From Myrica gale (taxonomy: Eukaryota; Streptophyta; Magnoliopsida; Fagales; Myricaceae): a stretch of DNA of 64,000 nucleotides. The notes below the pieces were generated by a model that did no database searches, had not been told where the DNA came from, and saw nothing but the letters and a program-made list of their open reading frames with translations. Positions within the stretch are counted from its first letter, which is position 1; the number at the start of each line of letters is the position of its first letter. This document shows positions 48,311 to 59,800 of the stretch, piece by piece. The stretch is from positions 16,497,001 to 16,561,000 of the forward strand of contig OZ005620.1 in assembly GCA_963930655.1 (NCBI GenBank), given 5' to 3'. A program made the position numbers and the translations under genes.

Positions 48311-48575
48311 CATTTACTCCAACGTGTTGACCATAAATCAACTGATTTATCACCAACATAGTAACTTCCATCCAAATTAACGGTGTCGATGTAAAATGTA
48401 AACGTTATTAATTGAATAGTGATGCTTGACTCCCAAAATTTCGGATAAACTACCCACTATAGAGGGTTTGACTTATTGCACCATAAAAGGGTTTGATTTA
48501 ATTTTAAGAATAAAATGATAATAATATTCTTGAGATACTTTGCATATGTTGAGGATAATGTTGTCATCTCATTAA
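48311..48575. other. Short spacer between gypsy and inverted copy
   Basis: No feature recognised; AT-rich. Confidence 0.4.
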
Positions 48576-49170
48576 CTCCAGCTTGTAAATGTTGCCATTG
48601 AGGTGCACGAATACTTGGAAAGAACCACCGCCCCTTGTACGCAATTTGGAACGACTTGGCCACGTCTCTAGGGCTTACACCAGTGCATGCAACTCCTTTT
48701 CATAAGTTGGGTATTTGAAAGTCGTCCCTCGTAGCTTCGCCCGGAAATACTCCATTGGTTGTTCTCTTGCCCACGAACAATAACTATGCTAATACCTGAC
48801 GCACCACATGTAAAGTCAAACGGTTTAGACAAGTTAGGTAAAGATAATAGAGCAGCATCAGTGCACTTCTGTTTGAGTAATGGCAGCGCCTTCGCTTGTT
48901 CTTCTCCCCATAGCAATCTAACATTCTTCTTGGTCACATCGGTAAGGGTTACGGCTAATTGTGAGATAGGATGCCGATACTTTACCATGATATTGTGGAT
49001 GACTTGGTAATTGTCGCTCATTCTCCATGTCACATCCTTATACTCCTGCAAAATAGAACTAGGCAGAGAAGGATCAATTTCGTTAGTGAAAAAAAAAATG
49101 CCTCTTTGTACAAAGGTACAATCTTTGGCTTGTTTGAAAGCTTGGGTTGCTTGATCTCACTCACTTTTGC
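48576..49170 (-). mobile_element. Inverted fragment of the same gypsy deletion derivative
   Basis: On the minus strand this repeats about 46853-47415 of the element on the left, from KPKIVPLYKEAFF through VTWRMSDNYQVIHNIMVKY and WGEEQAKALPLLKQK to the integrase-end scrap. Both internal deletion joints (YRHPIS|QLAVTLTD and ALETW|...KLRTRGGGS) are the same. No LTR accompanies it. The upper edge is uncertain between 49140 and 49190, where LINE sequence begins. Confidence 0.85.
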
Positions 49171-50267
49171 TTCAGGCGAGTTCTCGGTGAAATCAGTCCA
49201 CCGATGGCTAGATGGTCGACGTATGGGAGGCATGAACCCTTTGAATGGTACGAAGTGGAAGGATATCTGGAAGTTGTGGGATATATTGCCGACTAAGGTT
49301 CAGGTGGCTGAGCGGATAGGATGTTGTGCTGAAGGAGTTGATGAGGTTCGCTGCGCTTTGTGTGGGGAGCAATCAGAGACTGTGCACCACTTTTTTTTAA
49401 TGTGCCCGTTCAGTTGTGCTATTTGGTGTGAATCACCATGGCAACTTGACATTTTGCGGTTCAACACAGATTTGGTGGGAGCTAGGATTAAGAAAGTGTG
49501 TCATCCTCATGTGTCTATCGGAATTGACTTGGAGGATCAACGTCGGTTTCAAATATTTGCTTCTAATGCTATTAATATGGTGTGGTTGGCTAGAAATAAT
49601 GTTGTCCATGATGGGAAGCCGTGCGATATGCAGGAGCTGATCTTACTGGTGTGTAAGCAAAGTCGGGAACATTGGATAGCGTGGCAAATGAAGTTTCAGT
49701 TGGTAAAGAAACAAAGTGTTTGGAAGCCTCCACCACCAGAAAAAGGTAAAGATCAATTTGGATGTAGATGTGCGTGAAAACTTTGCTGTCATTGCAGCCA
49801 TAATTTGTGATCCTCAAGGCGATGTCAAAGGTTCCACGTTTTTAAAGATTGCGGCAATCCAACCAATTGAAGGAGAGGCGGAGGCATCTAAAATGGGGGT
49901 CAAGTTCGCTATGGAGATGGGGTTTCATGATATCATTCTAGAAGGTGATTCAAAAAGGGTGATCAAAGCTATTAAGTTATGGCCAAAAAGAATGGAATGG
50001 AGTATCCATTCCACAGTGGCTGAGATTATTGAGTTATGTTCAACTATGAATAGTTGGCAAGCTGTTCATATCTATCGTGGTGCAAATGAGGCGGAGTACT
50101 CCCTTACTTTTTGGGCCGCAGTCGAATTCAACTCTAGTGATAATCTTTGTAGTTATGAGCATTTTTATGAGTTACCTTGAGTTTATGCGAGATTTGACCC
50201 TCTTATTTTCTATATTGAAATTTCTTTACGAATAAAATGAGATTTTGATTATAAAAAAATAAAAAAG
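49170..50267 (+). mobile_element. 5'-truncated L1-type LINE
   Basis: The sequence starts inside ORF2. First comes the reverse-transcriptase zinc-binding (zf-RVT) region with GEFSVKSVHRWL, CALCGEQSETVHHFFLMC and MVWLARNNVVHDG. Then, after a frame change near 49755, a plant LINE RNase H domain with INLDVDVRENF, EGEAEASKMGVKFAMEMG and IILEGDSKRVIKA. The tail is an ATAAAAAAATAAAAAAG run at 50251-50267. Everything 5' of zf-RVT is missing, as in most LINE insertions. No target duplication could be matched to the left edge. Confidence 0.82.
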
Positions 50268-50483
50268 AGATTCCGTTTGCTCCAAAATTCTCCGTTTGGT
50301 TTGGTTTGATGTGACTACTCATTGTCACGAGATATGGATAGTGGTCGTAAATGCGATAGTGTTTGTATATCCAGAATATTCGTAATTTTTTGCTTTAATC
50401 AGAAGTCTTGATGGTTTGATTTGACTGCTCGTAATCATATATATTATAAATTTAAAATTTTAGAAATCTTTTATTCACCTAGG

Positions 50484-50800
50484 CGATGTTTGTATTACAA
50501 AATTTCAAGAATTTCAAGAATTTTAATAAAATTATGAATATTTTATGTACATAAAAATTTTCTAAATTAAAATTGATGAAAATTTTAAAAATATGTAAAG
50601 CAATAATTTGATATAAATTTTTAATAAAAAATATTTAACTTCGGTGAAAAAATAGGTAGAGAAGAATATTTGTTAATTTTTTTAGAAATATTAGTTTGTT
50701 TATGGAGAAAGAATATTTATTTTTAAAAAATATTAATATTTATGTACAATTTTTTTTAATTTTAGATATTTTTCAGAATACTTGCAAATATACTAAAACT
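50484..50800. mobile_element. AT-rich MITE-like element, possible family A relative
   Basis: It begins GGCGATGTTTGTATTACAAA and contains ATAAAATTATGAATATTTTATG and GAAAAAATAGGTAGAGAA, like 17518-17850. Boundaries are uncertain. Confidence 0.35.
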
Positions 50801-51282
50801 CGAGTACAAAAGTCACTAACTCGTAATTTTTATTAAGAAATAATAAAAAAAATAAAATTATTTATATTTCTATCAAAAAGATCTATTTTAATTACAATAA
50901 ATATACAAATTAATTTAAATAATCTGTTCACTTTTCATTTAATAGTTTTATTTTTTATTTTTTTCCAAAATTCAATAAAATTATAATTTATCTCACTTTT
51001 TACAAATATTGACTTGCAAATACTGTACGTTGTACGAGATCTCCCTAACGACTCGGGCTGGCCACTGTAATAGCGAATAATAATGGTGTTGTTTGAGTAG
51101 AGAAATTTTAGGTATTGAGATTTTTAAAATATTATTATTTGTGAAGAAGTAAAAATATTTTATGAAAATTAATGAAAAAATAAATAAAGAAATTTTTTAT
51201 AAATATAATAATAATAAAAAAATTATTTAATATTAACCTAAATAATTGAAGCCAATTACTGAGAGTTAAAACAAGTCACTTA
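50801..51282. other. AT-rich spacer
   Basis: No feature recognised. Confidence 0.4.
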
Positions 51283-51291
51283 TATATCAAA

Positions 51292-51390
51292 GGGAAATGC
51301 TACATCTCCAGCTGGGGTCCCGATGACATTTCCAGCCTCTGAAAATTATCCGATGGGGTCCCGACAGAGGCTGGAGATGTAGCATTTCTC
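51292..51390. mobile_element. 99-bp MITE with 9-bp target duplications
   Basis: The ends GGGAAATGCTACATCTCCAGC and the inverse of GCTGGAGATGTAGCATTTCTC are inverted repeats with one mismatch. TATATCAAA stands at 51283-51291 and again at 51391-51399. A 9-bp duplication points to Mutator-type transposition. Confidence 0.85.
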
Positions 51391-51399
51391 TATATCAAA

Positions 51400-51780
51400 A
51401 CCCCACAGGTCACAGCAGGCATTAATGACTATAAATGGAAGGAAAAGACGAAAGGAGCTAAGCTGTCAAAAAAAGTGAGATGCTAGCTCAGTGCTCAGGT
51501 CCTCGTCCTATGATCTGCAGAGGCAGAGCATGTCATACCTGTGGGGTTGAGTCCTTTGTCCCACTGTTTATTGGCTGCTAATCGGATTTCCCCATCTACC
51601 ACTGCCATTGGGTTTTAATTACAGAAATGCTATTCTACTGAGCCGTCAAATTAGCCAATAGAAACTCACCACCCTAGAATATTGGGACGATAAAAAATGC
51701 CTAAGCCGTGATTTGGGTCTGATTACAAATTGAAGATTTTTTTTTGTTAAAGGTGATACGGGTCACCATCGCTAATATTC
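51400..51780. other. Spacer between two MITEs
   Basis: Nothing coding is seen. A short repetitive stretch near 51600-51660 is unassigned. Confidence 0.35.
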
Positions 51781-51789
51781 TATCATTTT

Positions 51790-52192
51790 TAGGGCCGAAC
51801 AAAATCGGAACGGATAATAAAATTGGATTACATTTGCAGTTCAGTCCGATCTTATTTATATAAATTCGGTTCGGTCTATACCTTGACAAATCGGTTTCGA
51901 CCGGATCAGACCGGATTTATTAATATAAATAAAAAATATTTTTTATTTTTATTTTTTAATACAAATTACAAACTTAAAAAGTTTAATTTTTTCCTAAACT
52001 AAAATTCTTCATTTTTATATGTCTTATTTCCTTCGAAATTAACTTTAAAATTTTTTTAAAAAATTTTAAAAAATTGAAAAGTGATCCGAATTGGACCGCA
52101 TTTGACTGGTCCGGTCCGATACTCAATATAAGCACAACCGAAAATTCGATCCGATTTTCATACCGGACTGAATTTCTGATTATGCAACCCTA
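51790..52192. mobile_element. hAT-like MITE, 403 bp
   Basis: It starts TAGGGCCGAACAAAATCGG and ends TTATGCAACCCTA. The ends share TAGGG, and CGGTTCGGTCTATACC and GGTCCGGTCCGATACTC motifs lie near each side. The flanks ATCATTTT (51782-51789) and ACCATTTT (52193-52200) are an 8-bp duplication with one mismatch. Confidence 0.7.
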
Positions 52193-52200
52193 ACCATTTT

Positions 52201-52912
52201 TCAACTACTTGTCGCATGTTTAACAAAATGTTTTTATTAAAGCTTTTTCCACCCAAGATTTGATGTGCAGAAAGTCAAGTGTATTGTTGAGTCAGAACTC
52301 CTTTCTTCTTCCACTATAGTGGTGGATCATATTGGCATTAATCAAAGAACTTTGTCTTCTTCTAGCCACGACTTTTGGTGCCTTGTTTTTTTTTGTTGAA
52401 ACATCTATTTTTTTTTATTAATCATTCGCACAGACTCCAATCATTAACTCTGACTTATTTTAAATTATTAAAATTCATAAATATCTTTTGTAACATTCAA
52501 AAACTTGGTAGCCCGCAACAAAAAGACAATTAATAAGGAAGACACAAGCTCTACAATATAAATTTATATATAATACAACATATTCCACACATGATTTATA
52601 TGTTCAATTGAATGTTATCGATATTAACCTATTTCAAGAAAGATATACCAAATTTGATCACGTGGTATATGTATGGTCTTCTGTTTAGTGTATTTCTTTT
52701 CCTTTATATGGCCATAAAAATTTACAATAAGATATATTAATGTTTTTTTCCAATATCATTTGCTTTGTTTAAAATAAACAAATCCATTCTCCCGAAACAA
52801 CATTTTGACCAACCAATCAAGAAGCAGTTGATTTGTTTCTTTTAATGTAGACATTGGGTGGACCTCCTTAATAGTGAGATTCCCATATCTCAGTGTCTCA
52901 GTCCCTAGGCGT
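52201..52912. other. AT-rich spacer
   Basis: No gene or element recognised. Confidence 0.4.
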
Positions 52913-52986
52913 TGATTCCAGTATTTAGTCAATCAAGTCACCACTCTACTGATTCCAGTATTTAGTCAATCAAGTCACCACTCTAC
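52913..52986. repeat. Exact 37-bp tandem duplication
   Basis: 52913-52949 and 52950-52986 are identical, starting TGATTCCAGTATTTAGTCAA and ending CACCACTCTAC. Being exact, it is recent. Confidence 0.95.
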
Positions 52987-53474
52987 ACCAGTATACGACT
53001 GCCGTTACTGTACCCACTTTTGTGCCACAGAAAAATGAGAGAAAAAAAGTTGAAAAGAAAAGGGGAAAAAAGAATCCTCCGCGCGACGACATTCTCACTC
53101 CAATCAAAATATCCAGACGATCCCAATCCCACTGCAGGACTCCTCTCAAGCACCAAAGTCCGTCCTCTCTCACGCGCGAGTTTTCCTTCTTGTTTCCCTC
53201 TGTAAAAAAACGCTATTTGCAATTTTGCAGGGACTTGTAAAATAAAATATAACTGGAAAAAAGGTTAAAAGGGTAGTTTTGTCAGTTTAAGGCCCGCCGC
53301 ATGAGACGAAAGGTCCAGCTCCTTTTCGCCATTGTTTGCATGCACGCTTCTTCGCACTCTTTTGCCTTCTCCACCTCTCTCTCTCTCTGAAACTCGGACG
53401 TTGGCGTTGGAGTTGGAGGTTAGTTTCTCACCATACGTTGTATACATTTTACGTTTTCTCATTCTACTTCAAAA

Positions 53475-53970
53475 TTGGGAGAGAGGAAAAGGAATCTGGG
53501 AACGTTCAGCCACCCATTATGTGTTGATGACTTTGGTGATGAGACTAATCATGTTAAGAAGAAAAATATGTCTAGTGGAGGAAAATTTGAGAGTAAACAA
53601 GGAAAAATTGAGGAATGGGTGCATAAGGTACGTGCGAGGGATGAAGGCAAGTTGCGGAAGCCAACCAAGGGAAAGTGCACCCGTTGGGCAAAAGGGTGTG
53701 ATATCACGACGATTCTAGTTGATTCCATTTTGGAGAAGGCAGAAGTTCCTCTCGAAGAGTGGGCTTCTTTCAGAGACGGTGGTTGCAAAGAAGGAAGCAA
53801 TCTACCTGTTTCCAATATGGATCTACCCTTGAAGTTCACTTTTGGAGTACTTGAGGAGTCGGAGCCACCAAAGAAATAAAAAAACGAGATAGAAATGGAT
53901 GAACTTTGGGGTCAGCTCGATCTTGCTCTCAGAGTTGGTGAGATCGTTTCATTCGATTCTGCTGACTGCT
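53475..53970 (+). pseudogene. Gene fragment resembling CLASSY3/4-type remodellers
   Basis: An open frame at 53475-53879 reads well as plant protein (SKQGKIEEWVHKVRARDEG, RKPTKGKCTRWAKGCDITT, EKAEVPLEEWASF, KFTFGVLEESEPPKK), then TAA, and the same frame goes on with EIEMDELWGQLDLALRVGEI up to TGC TAA near 53970. The last block and the LEESEPP type lead-in recall the region before the SNF2 domain in CLASSY3/4-like chromatin remodellers that act in RNA-directed DNA methylation. I see no SNF2 domain anywhere in the window. So this is either a gene fragment or a short unknown gene ending at 53879. The start codon is unclear; the upstream 53330-53470 looks like a 5' UTR with a CT run. Confidence 0.4.
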
Positions 53971-54440
53971 AAGGTATGCTGGTAGTGTAAAGAGGTAGTA
54001 TATATTCAGTTCAACTAATTGGATTTCTCTAAATTGCTTCAAACCTGTTCATGAGGCGCCACAGTAGCATATGTTTCCTGTCTGTTTTGTGTAACACTAT
54101 ACATGAGGAGTTATTGTATGATAGACATCAGGGAACCTACATATTTCCGGAGTCAAATTATTAACCGTGTATCATATCTAAAAGACCTCTGTTTGGAGTC
54201 ACGAATTTGAGCATTTTGTTTTGATTTTGGTCACATATCATATTTTGAAAATCTGTGTGTATCTTCTGCTGATTCCGGTTTTGAAGGTATCGATTTCTGG
54301 TTTCTGCACACAGAGAGGGGAAAGAACCCAAATCAGGTGGAAGAAACTGGTGCGTGGTGTAAGAACTGAGAAATAGGGGTTGTTTTTGATAAAAGACTGG
54401 CTTTAACAAATTTACTGATAATGCCACAACCAGACGTTTT
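53971..54440. other. 3'-UTR-like sequence after the fragment
   Basis: No coding signal; the plus strand looks like a plant 3' UTR (TGTTTCCTGTCTGTTTTGTG). Confidence 0.35.
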
Positions 54441-54449
54441 GGCTTTCAG

Positions 54450-55530
54450 CACATAAGTTGGTGAATGGTGGGTTGGGTAGAAAAGTTTTGAGAGTGCAAC
54501 TTTGTATGGTCTTCAACCCTCTCGCCACTGGGCAAAGCACAAGAAAAAGCCCCTCCAAAAGATGATAATAGACAAAACCTCCACCAACGTACGCCTAAAG
54601 CCCTAGAAGATTCCCCGACAATTCAGCTTAATATTCAGGGCATCATGGAATCAAACACAAGGGCCACCCTTTGTTCTTAGTCTTCCTAGCGATCGAATAA
54701 GACCCTTCATAGTTAACCGAAGAGTACAATCCCTGCAACTCCCTTAGCATCTTCCCCCCTGATTTTCTAGATTTAGTAGAATTGAGTTGCACCTTATCTC
54801 GACACAACTTAGCAAAGAGATTCCTCAGCTCTGCCTTGTAGTATCGCGTAGAAACTTGCCAGCCTCATTCGTTTCAAAGGAACACTCCCCCACCTCCAGA
54901 CCACCTCCATCGGGACCCGACTCTGGAGCTTCCCAACAGAAAGAGCAGCATGTTTTGTCTCCGAAAAGCATCTTCCCGGCATAAAGATCTACAGTTCTGT
55001 GGGGTTGGGACAACGCCAGGCGGAATATCCCTACCAACCTCAACAGAGGGCCCACCGAACGCAACCGCCACTTACCACAGAAGTCGACGGAGAGGGAGCT
55101 ACCGCCGATGACTGGGGGTGGGCACCACCAGCCAAGCCTCCAGGCCCTGCGACAGAATCTGTATGCCCGGACAAAGAGGAAACAAAGATGGCCTGACTGC
55201 CCGGGATACCCAGGGACAAACCCTGTATGTCTGGCATGCCAGATCCGTCTAACCCTGACTTACTAGGAAGCCCTAGCCCTTGAAATGGCCTTAGAGAAGC
55301 GATATCCTTGTTCTTATCATCTCCCTCTCCCCCATGTCCCCTGATCTTTCCAAATAGAACACAAAAACACATATCTTTGAGAGTTCGTGTCCTGTCAGTT
55401 CTTGCTATCGAGAAATGAAAAGTAAAAAAAAAAAGTGCCCATTCTCTGAATGCGGCGCTTTCTTTCCCTTTGATGTCCAAATTTGATTGGGACGAAGATA
55501 AGGAAGAAAAACTAGAACGCATGTATGAGA
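54450..55530 (-). other. Possible LINE relic (ORF1 region and ORF2 start)
   Basis: On the minus strand a frame at 55522-55040 gives a Gly/Pro/Ser-rich stretch. Further on, about 54800-54660 reads DKVQLNSTKSRKSGGKMLR and then, near 54640-54590, NIKLNCRGIF, stop, GFRRTLVEV, which recalls the start of LINE ORF2 (M-x-I-L-x-W-N-x-R-G-x-G). Many stops. I am not certain of this assignment. Confidence 0.3.
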
Positions 55531-56835
55531 CTGCGATAGAAATGGAATCTTGCTATTTTATGCTTTATAAATATATTGTGCGGCCAAGAATGGACATACT
55601 AGTTTAATCAATGTTGCCAAATACGCCTGTGGCACATACGACAGTGTCGCTGAATCAATCAAATGCCATATAAAGCCAACTTGATGGATAGAAAATGATG
55701 GTTACAGGCATAAATATACGATTTTCTAAAAAGATTTGGCTGGCAGGGACATGTATAAGGAGGTGAGGTATCTAGAGTTGTAAAGTGCACTGGGTCCCTA
55801 CTCCAAAAGAGGGCCTGAAATTATGAACCTACCCTATTCGCCCAGTTGCTCATCAGATTTTTGTCAAATTTTAGAAGAATCTATATACCTTCCGGTTGCT
55901 CTCTATGAAAAGCATGGGGCAAGTAGGCATCTTTTCCCAAGAGGGGGGAAAGACGGACGGCAACAGGAGTATGGTCCGAAAGGAATCCTTTCCACTTCTG
56001 GAAAGCCTTGCACGTTGTATAGCTCATAGTCTTGCTCGATTCAACGAGAAAGAAAAAAAGAGTAACAAGAGAAAAGAAGAGAGACCTCTAGACTGTTGAT
56101 GAAGTGATAATGCCTCACCGGATTGTACCATGCAGGCTCCTAAGTTCCCTTAGGTAAAGCTAGCAGTTTAAATAATGGAGAACAATCTGAATTCGATTCA
56201 ACCTCAAATACCCTCCCAATGTATCTCGTTGGACAGGTCTATTTGTTTTCTCATGTTTTTCTCTCAGTCCAGTACATGGAATTAACCGGCAGAATGTTTA
56301 GAAAGCAAACACCAACTACAAGAGAGCTGCATTAAGCATGCAGAAAAACCTGTATTTACACTTTCAGATCAGTATATACTGCTTGATTCAACTTGAGTAT
56401 GTGCATCTAACTAGGATGTTCAAGATTGAAGTCATTGATTTAAGTAAAAAAGCGAATATGAAGTGATAAATCTGTCATTTGAGAGTATTATGGAATTAAG
56501 TGACTAACTTTTTAACTATAAACAATCACAATTCCAAGCCAACAATGGAACATATAAAGAAACGATGGGATAAATTCACTATAGAGCCATTTCGGAAACT
56601 ACACTACCAAAAAGTACAAGTTCTAACGAAGATCACTGAAAAGCAGCTAAAATTGAAACTAAATACTTGCTTGACATGGTTGCGAAGTGCTTTCCTGTAT
56701 TTTCCAGAACATATAAGATTGGGGAAGCATAATCGTGATCTATTTGTGTGACTTGTGAACTCCACTGATCTCTTAAAATATTCCTTTGAAACGGAAGCCA
56801 AAGTCTCAACCCAATGGAGGATTGGAATTCCAGCA
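55531..56835 (-). other. Downstream flank of the CK2 beta gene
   Basis: No gene seen. The part next to 56835 is expected to be the 3' UTR of the casein kinase gene. Confidence 0.4.
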
Positions 56836-59800
56836 TCATTGCTTGTGAATCTTGAACCCAAACACTCGTGGAACATAGCTTTGCGATGCATTCTGAGGCT
56901 TGAGATGTCCATATGTCATCAAGAAGAGGTGAGGAAATGTGGTTCCAAAATAGGCTCCGTCAATGTCTAGAAAGAGTTAAAGAAACTTAGGAAACATCCA
57001 AACCCCAGGGCGTGATGTTGGGCCACTGGAAATGAATTGGACTAAATGTTGTTTCTTTAATGATTACGCGCGCGCGCGCGCGCACACACACACACACAAA
57101 TTATATATCCTCAATCTAGCATGATTAATGGAAAAGATGAGCCAAAAGAAGGGGCGAGGGGGAGGGGAAACTCATCAGGGTCCATGGTGACACACCTTGA
57201 CGTATGCAGTAAGCAGTGACAAATTGAGTTCAACAGAATAAAAGGATACTACCTTGATACTTGGATCGAGGGTAGTAGATATCTTCACATCTGGGGCAGT
57301 ATATCTTTACTGTGCTTGACCGAGGAATGTCTGATTGGCCAACAGGGAGACAGGGTTGTCCGCAGCAGTAAACTCTTGGGCATCTCCCAAAGTCATAGAT
57401 CTTGTACTTTTCTAACTGTAAAAGAAATCCCAAAAGCACGAGTGCCACCAAAAGCCCAAATTTTGCAGATATTAATAAATGAAAACGTCAACACAATACC
57501 AAGAGCTAAATCTCACCATGGCAGCCATTCCTTTGCTTGTTAATATATATCTGGCATGGATCAAACCATAGAGCATCTCAGCTGCAGATTCCACCAATTC
57601 ATTCTGTTCCTCTGTAAACATATCACCTATCAAATTCCAACCATGGGAAAGTGTCTGTTATTCAAAATTGGTAACAGAACAAGTGATCTGTTTCCCCACG
57701 TCACCAGATAGTTTAAACATCAGAAAATTAAAAAATGGAGAAAAGGAAAAAGAGAATTCAATTATGCGAGAAGAGCACTCACAAAACAATACGATGTTAT
57801 AGTGAACAACTAAAACATAATGAAATCATATTTATTACACGTGAATAACAAATTCCAAAAGCTTACCATGAGAGGATTCAACATCCAAAATCAAATCAAG
57901 AGCATAATCATAATAAGGAACTTGACCGCTCAACCCACAAAGGTTAAAATCATCTTGTATATAGTCATCATCTACTTCACAAAAAAATTCATTTCCTCGC
58001 AGATTGCAAAACCATTGTATCCAAGAGGTGTCATCACCATCAGAACCACTAACATCAGATTCTTCGCTGTCTGTTTCAGATTCCTCTACAAAATGGATAA
58101 GATGTAAATCAGCAAACTTTGATGAGCGTGGTTGCTGACAACACGAGTCGTGATAGGAAACACAAAAAACTTACAGAACCAAACAATAAAGTAACCAGTA
58201 CAAAATATAAAACACAGTATTGTTTGGCAGTAATATACACTCAACAAAGCCGTACTCTCTCTAAGGAAGTAACTATCTCAATGGAAAATCCATGCAAATT
58301 GAGCAAAAGACACTCAGAGTTACAACTATCTAATCCCCAATACATAAGTTAATTGGGATTGAATAATTTACCTCTCATACAGGCAGGAATAAATATTGGG
58401 AAAACAACACTCGACTCAAGATGACAACTCCAAAAGAAAAAGTTGCATTTAAGAGAAGGATGGAAGTTGCATTGAGATAATTCTGCACGTGCAATATGCT
58501 TCAGATCTCTGAGGCAGAGGCTAAAGGTTTGACTTGATCATTTCAGCTGCAAACTCTGTTATTTCATGAATCACAGCAATGTTGGGTCATCAACTAATCA
58601 TGACATGGAGAATGATTACCAAAATGTCTTTGCCCAAGTAACCCTTCTGTGTTATCTATTCGTTCTTCTTCTTTTTTTGATTTTTTTTGAAGACTGTAGA
58701 AGGAGGCGCATGGATCATTGCGGACCATTATTTTACTATACGGAAATGGTCCACAAATTTCAGAGCATAAATGGAGAAAATCTCCAAAACAATGGTTTGG
58801 GTTTGTTTCCCTGAGCTACCAATCGAGTACTATGATGGGGAATTTTTATTCATGTCAGCTGCTCACCTTTCCTGCTATCTGCCTTTAAGTGATAAGGGAG
58901 CTTAACAGCCCACCAATCAATCTTTCTTTCTATCTCGAATTCTTGATCTTTGGTGACAGAGGAGCAAAACAAAGGAAGTGGGAGACGAACGCCTCTACCT
59001 ACCCTAGAAATGGGTTGGATCTATTGAATGAGATCTTGGAGACAGGGCTGGGGCGTATGAGTGGATTGGATGCAGGGAAGCCCCGACAACTCGTTCCTAT
59101 CAATCATTTGTCAGGAAGCAGTGGAGAAATAATCGTCTTTTGAAATCTCATTGTTGAAGGCGTAGAGAGGGCTGAAAAAAGATAGGAGAATCTTTGACAG
59201 CCATATCGTTAATAAAGATTTGTGTAATGTTTTGGGCCTCTATTCGGAAGGCAATTTCCGTGCAAGTTTCTTTAGTCCCCTTGCTATGACAGCAATAGGA
59301 AATCCTTAGAAAACCAGAACTCCCCAATTCGATATGTAGAACTGGATTGCAAGGTGTGTGATAGTTTTATTCCCTGCAAATTAGAAGTCTCCAAGCTTGA
59401 CCCCTCCCTCCCACACAAGGGCGACTTGAAGGCTGATCATTGGGCATTCAAAGAATTCCTTATTTTCTTCATCACTCCGATAAGCCAGAAGCTGTCCTTC
59501 TTTCACAAGCCTTGAATGGGGACAATTATCCCACTTGGAGCCATGCCATGCAAATGGTTCTTTTTGGCCAGCACAAAGTTGGGTTCATCAAGGGAACTCT
59601 TCCCAAGCCTTTGTATACGTATCCTATACAAGGGCTGTCTTCTCCTCTAAATGTCGAATCGCGCACTTGATTGAGCAGCAAAAATAAAGTTTCCAGTTCT
59701 TAGATTGGACCCCACAAGCAAGATAGAAAACGAAAAGACCAATCAACTAACTTAGTGCAAAAGCATGAACCTGGAAAAAAATATAGGTTATCGAGCAACA

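Noticed and set aside
53332..53718. 128-codon open frame overlapping the CLASSY-like fragment in another frame
   Set aside because: It is Arg/Leu-rich without motif; the overlapping 53475-53879 frame has the better protein-like composition.
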